DNA of 9,705 bases from Pseudomonadota bacterium (lineage in GTDB: Bacteria > Pseudomonadota > Alphaproteobacteria > Rhizobiales > Devosiaceae): positions 1-9,705 of the forward strand of contig JAEYTN010000391.1 in assembly GCA_023433985.1 (NCBI GenBank), in the 5' to 3' direction. Below the pieces are notes generated by a model, which had not been told where the DNA came from, did not search any database, and worked only from the letters and a program-made list of their open reading frames with translations. The position numbers and the translations under genes were made by a program. This document shows, one piece after another, positions 6,771 through 9,705 of this stretch (position 1 is the first letter of the stretch; each line of letters starts with the position of its first letter).

Positions 6771-8596
6771 GCGCAGCCACACCCTTCGTCGAGGTCAAGG
6801 ATCTGTGCGTCTCGGTCGTCGGCGCCGACGGGCACGCGACGCAGATCGTCTCCGATGTGTCCTTCTCGGTGGCGCCCGGCGAGGTGCTCGCGCTCATCGG
6901 CGAATCCGGATCGGGCAAGACCACCATCGCCCTGACGCTGCTGGGCTATGCCCGTTCCGGCTGCCGGGTCACCGGTGGCAGCGTCCGGGTCGGGTCCCAC
7001 CCGATCTCCACCATGCCGAAGCCGGCGCTCGAAAAGCTGCGCGGCAACAAGATCGCCTACATCCCCCAGAGCGCCGCCGCCGCGTTCAACCCGGCCTACA
7101 AGATCATCACCCAGGTGGTCGAAGGCGCGATGATCCACGGCACGATGAGCCGGTCCGCCGCCGAGGACAAGGCGCGGCTGCTCTTCGCCGAGCTCGCCTT
7201 GCCCGACCCCGAGAACATCGGCGAGCGCTATCCTCACCAGGTGTCCGGCGGCCAGCTGCAGCGCATGATCGCGGCGATGGCGCTGCTGAACGACCCCGAG
7301 CTGGTGATCCTCGACGAGCCGACGACGGCGCTGGACGTCACCACGCAGATCGAAGTCCTCCGTGCCTTCAAGAAGGTCGTCCAGAACCGCAAGGCCACCG
7401 CGATCTATGTCTCGCACGACCTGGCCGTGGTGGCGCAGATCGCCGACCATATCGCCGTGCTGCGCAACGGCAAGCTGCAGGAACTGCAGCCGGCGGACGA
7501 CGTCATCGAACGTCCGCAGCAGGACTACACGCGGGAGCTCCTCGCCGCCGCCGAGCCGCAGCGCCGTGCCCCCGGTACGCCAGCCACGGAGCTCGTGCTT
7601 TCGGTCGAGGGGGTCACTGCCGGATACGGCGAACTCGGTGCCGGCAAGCGACCGCGCCTGACGGTTCTCGACAATGTGTCCTTCTCGCTTCGTCGCGGGT
7701 CGGTATTGGGCGTCATCGGCGAATCCGGCTCCGGCAAGAGCACGCTGGCCCGCATACTCGTCGGCCTCGTCCCCGCGGTTGAAGGCAGGGTGACGCTGTC
7801 GGGTGAGGCGGTCTCGCTCGATCCCCGCAAGCCGCGGACCCGCGAGCAGCGGCGCAAGGCGCAGATCGTGTTCCAGATGGCGGATACGGCGCTCAACCCG
7901 GCTCACACGATCTACCAGATCCTCAGGCGCCCGCTCGATTTCTACAATATCGGGCGCCCGGCCGACCGCCGGAAGCGGGTGGGCGAACTGCTCGATATGG
8001 TTCGCATCCCGGTCGCCGCGATGGACCGCAAGCCGGCCGAACTGTCGGGCGGGCAGAAACAACGCGTGAACCTGGCGCGCGCGCTGGCGGCAGAGCCGGA
8101 GCTCCTGCTCTGCGACGAAGTCACCTCCGCCCTCGATACGGTCGTGGCCAGCAGCATCCTGGACCTCCTGGCCGAGCTCCGGCGCGAACTGGGCCTGTCG
8201 ATGATGTTCATCAGCCATGACCTGGGCACGGTGTCGGCCATCTGCGACGACGTCATGGTGCTCTACGGCGGCCGCACGGCGGAGGTGGCTTCGAGCACCG
8301 CGCTTACGCAGGCGCCGATGCATCCCTACACCAACCTGCTGCTCCAATCGGTGCCCAAGCTCGAGACGGGCTGGCTCGAGTCCGCCCAGGTCAAGGCCGG
8401 CGGCAGCCTCGCCCGGGCCGGTACGTCAGGTTGCAATTTCTACAATCGCTGCGCCCTCCGGCTCGCCGGAACTTGCGACGTCGTGGAGCCACCTGCCCGC
8501 GACCTGGCCAAGGGCTCGCGCATTCTCTGCCACCGGACTGAGGGCGAGCTGCGCTCCGGTCAGACCTCGAACGAACTCGAACTGGTCAACTCATGA
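6767..8596 (+). CDS. Fused two-domain ABC ATPase, DppD-DppF type
   Basis: A 609-residue cytoplasmic protein carrying both nucleotide-binding domains of a dipeptide/oligopeptide-type importer in one chain. Domain 1 has Walker A GESGSGKT (45-52), Q101, signature SGGQL (160-164), Walker B ending D183-E184 and switch H217. Domain 2 has Walker A GESGSGKS (318-325), Q370, signature SGGQK (427-431), D450-E451 and H484. Both sites look able to hydrolyse ATP. Only domain 2 is followed by the oligopeptide-transporter C-terminal tail: HPY (519-521), then CNFYNRC (C556, C562), C570 and C588. That cysteine pattern resembles the iron-sulfur-binding tail reported for OppD/DppD-type ATPases; cluster binding here is inferred. 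The ATG at 6767 overlaps the permease stop (ATGA), and its own stop overlaps the next start the same way. Size and layout match other double ATPases such as GsiA and YejF. Confidence 0.96.
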   Translation: MSAATPFVEVKDLCVSVVGADGHATQIVSDVSFSVAPGEVLALIGESGSGKTTIALTLLGYARSGCRVTGGSVRVGSHPISTMPKPALEKLRGNKIAYIPQSAAAAFNPAYKIITQVVEGAMIHGTMSRSAAEDKARLLFAELALPDPENIGERYPHQVSGGQLQRMIAAMALLNDPELVILDEPTTALDVTTQIEVLRAFKKVVQNRKATAIYVSHDLAVVAQIADHIAVLRNGKLQELQPADDVIERPQQDYTRELLAAAEPQRRAPGTPATELVLSVEGVTAGYGELGAGKRPRLTVLDNVSFSLRRGSVLGVIGESGSGKSTLARILVGLVPAVEGRVTLSGEAVSLDPRKPRTREQRRKAQIVFQMADTALNPAHTIYQILRRPLDFYNIGRPADRRKRVGELLDMVRIPVAAMDRKPAELSGGQKQRVNLARALAAEPELLLCDEVTSALDTVVASSILDLLAELRRELGLSMMFISHDLGTVSAICDDVMVLYGGRTAEVASSTALTQAPMHPYTNLLLQSVPKLETGWLESAQVKAGGSLARAGTSGCNFYNRCALRLAGTCDVVEPPARDLAKGSRILCHRTEGELRSGQTSNELELVNS

Positions 8597-9705
8597 CAAC
8601 GTCCGCCTTCCAAGCTGCCCCGGCCACCTCCAGCGATCCGCTGCTGCAGCCGCTGAAGATACGGCACCTGACGCTCAAGAACCGGATCATGAGCACCAGC
8701 CACGCGGCGACCCTCGACGGCACGCTGCCGCAGGAGATGTACCAGCGCTACCACGAGGAAAAGGCCAAGGGCGGGCTGGCGCTCACCATGTTCGGCGGTT
8801 CGGCGATGGTGTCGCCGGATTCGAACTGGGGCGGCAGTCAGATGGACGTCTCGCATGATGACGTCATCCCGCACTTCCAGCAGTTTTCCGAGCGCATCCA
8901 TCGGCATGGCGCCGCGCTCATGGTCCAGATCTCGCATCTGGGCCGGCGCGCTGATTCCACCGTCGTCAACTGGCTCCCCAATATCGGTCCCTCTCGGCTG
9001 CGCGAGGTCGGCCACCGCAGCTTCTCGCGCGCGATGGACGAATACGACATCCAGCGCGTGGTGAAGGAGTACGGTCAGGCCGCAAGGCGCTGCAAGGAAG
9101 GCGGGCTCGACGGTCTCGAGACGATGACCGGCGGGCACCTGATCGGGCAGTTCCTGTCGCCGCTCACCAATTTCCGCGACGACAAGTATGGCGGCTCGAT
9201 CGAGAACCGGGTGCGCTTCGGCCTCATGGTGCACGAGGAAATCCGCAAGCAGGCCGGCGACGACTTCATCGTCGGCATCCGCTTCGATATCGACGAGGAG
9301 CACGAGCAGGGCCTGACCTACGAGGATGCGCTGAAGGCAGCCGAAATCCTCGAGCGCGAGGGCCACATCGACTTCTTCAACTGCATCTACGGCCGGCTCG
9401 ACACGCAGCTGGCGCTGCTGACCTACAACATCCCGGCGATGATCCAGCCGCTCGCCCCGTGGCTGCAGAAGGTGGGCGATTTCAAGCGCCACACCAAGCT
9501 GCCGGTGTTCCACGCGGCCAAGATCGCGGACCTCTCTACCGCGCGCTACGCGATCACCGAAGGCCTGCTCGACATGGTCGGCATGACCCGTGCGCACATT
9601 GCCGATCCGCAGATCGTCAACAAGCTGATGCGCGGCGAGGAAGATACGATCCGTCCCTGCGTCGGCGCCTCGCACTGCCTCTACCGGCGCGTCGCGTGCG
9701 TCCAC
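8593..9705 (+). CDS. Old yellow enzyme/trimethylamine dehydrogenase-family flavin oxidoreductase, probable N-demethylase-like (N-terminal 371 aa, runs off right edge)
   Basis: The frame is open from the ATG at 8593 to the window end. The visible part is the FMN-binding TIM barrel. Family marks are Q112 and HLGRR (115-119), FLSPLTNFRDDKYGGS (187-202), IENRVRF (203-209), GIRFD (228-232), K310, and MTRAHIADP (331-339) leading into RPCVGASHC (354-362). Trimethylamine-dehydrogenase relatives continue with a [4Fe-4S] cluster and an ADP/FAD-binding half, so the full protein is probably about 650-700 residues. Two changes are notable: the usual AHGYL active-site strip reads TGGHL (179-183), and the second cluster cysteine is A359. 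The start overlaps the ATPase stop (ATGA), which ties the enzyme to uptake of its likely substrate. Relatives include dimethylglycine and N-methylproline demethylases (DgcA/StcD type). N-demethylation is the favoured but unproven reaction; a 2,4-dienoyl-CoA reductase-like role is less likely by context. Confidence 0.88.
   Translation, partial: MTTSAFQAAPATSSDPLLQPLKIRHLTLKNRIMSTSHAATLDGTLPQEMYQRYHEEKAKGGLALTMFGGSAMVSPDSNWGGSQMDVSHDDVIPHFQQFSERIHRHGAALMVQISHLGRRADSTVVNWLPNIGPSRLREVGHRSFSRAMDEYDIQRVVKEYGQAARRCKEGGLDGLETMTGGHLIGQFLSPLTNFRDDKYGGSIENRVRFGLMVHEEIRKQAGDDFIVGIRFDIDEEHEQGLTYEDALKAAEILEREGHIDFFNCIYGRLDTQLALLTYNIPAMIQPLAPWLQKVGDFKRHTKLPVFHAAKIADLSTARYAITEGLLDMVGMTRAHIADPQIVNKLMRGEEDTIRPCVGASHCLYRRVACVH

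Noticed and set aside
6629..8347. 572-codon open frame on the minus strand opposite the ATPase
   Set aside because: It has the same signature of an antisense shadow and no recognisable domain, while the opposite strand encodes two complete ABC domains.

Overview
The window is visibly GC-rich and densely coding, with tightly coupled genes (1- and 4-base overlaps) and a double-ATPase peptide-type importer. This fits an alphaproteobacterium, probably in the Hyphomicrobiales (Rhizobium or Devosia type). That placement is an inference from gene style; no rRNA, tRNA or other phylogenetic marker is present. I see no mobile element, CRISPR array, integrase or attachment site.

Layout. The left third (1-2871) is a minus-strand catabolic operon, read right to left: an NAD(P)-dependent aldehyde dehydrogenase, a creatinase/ectoine-hydrolase-type M24 'pita-bread' hydrolase, and the first 95 codons of an aspartoacylase/succinylglutamate-desuccinylase-type zinc deacylase that runs off the left edge. 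The middle (2872-3266) is a 395-base divergent control region with a long imperfect inverted repeat. The right two thirds (3267-9705) is a plus-strand operon: a Tat-exported family 5 substrate-binding protein, a 12-bp GC-rich intercistronic hairpin, two Dpp/Opp-type permeases, a fused two-domain ATPase, and, coupled to the ATPase by a 4-base overlap, the first 371 codons of an old-yellow-enzyme/trimethylamine-dehydrogenase-family flavoprotein that runs off the right edge.

How it may work. The plus operon takes up a small peptide-like or modified amino-acid compound. The flavoprotein belongs to the broad group that includes oxidative N-demethylases. The M24 enzyme and deacylase are arranged like the ectoine-degrading DoeA/DoeB (EutD/EutE) pair, which opens a cyclic amidine and then removes an acyl group. 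The aldehyde dehydrogenase could oxidise an aldehyde released on the way. Known ectoine importers and the EnuR regulator are not in the window. I therefore read this as a catabolic island for a different, probably N-methylated and/or cyclic or acylated, amino-acid derivative. The substrate cannot be named from sequence alone. This is the best candidate here for an undescribed system.
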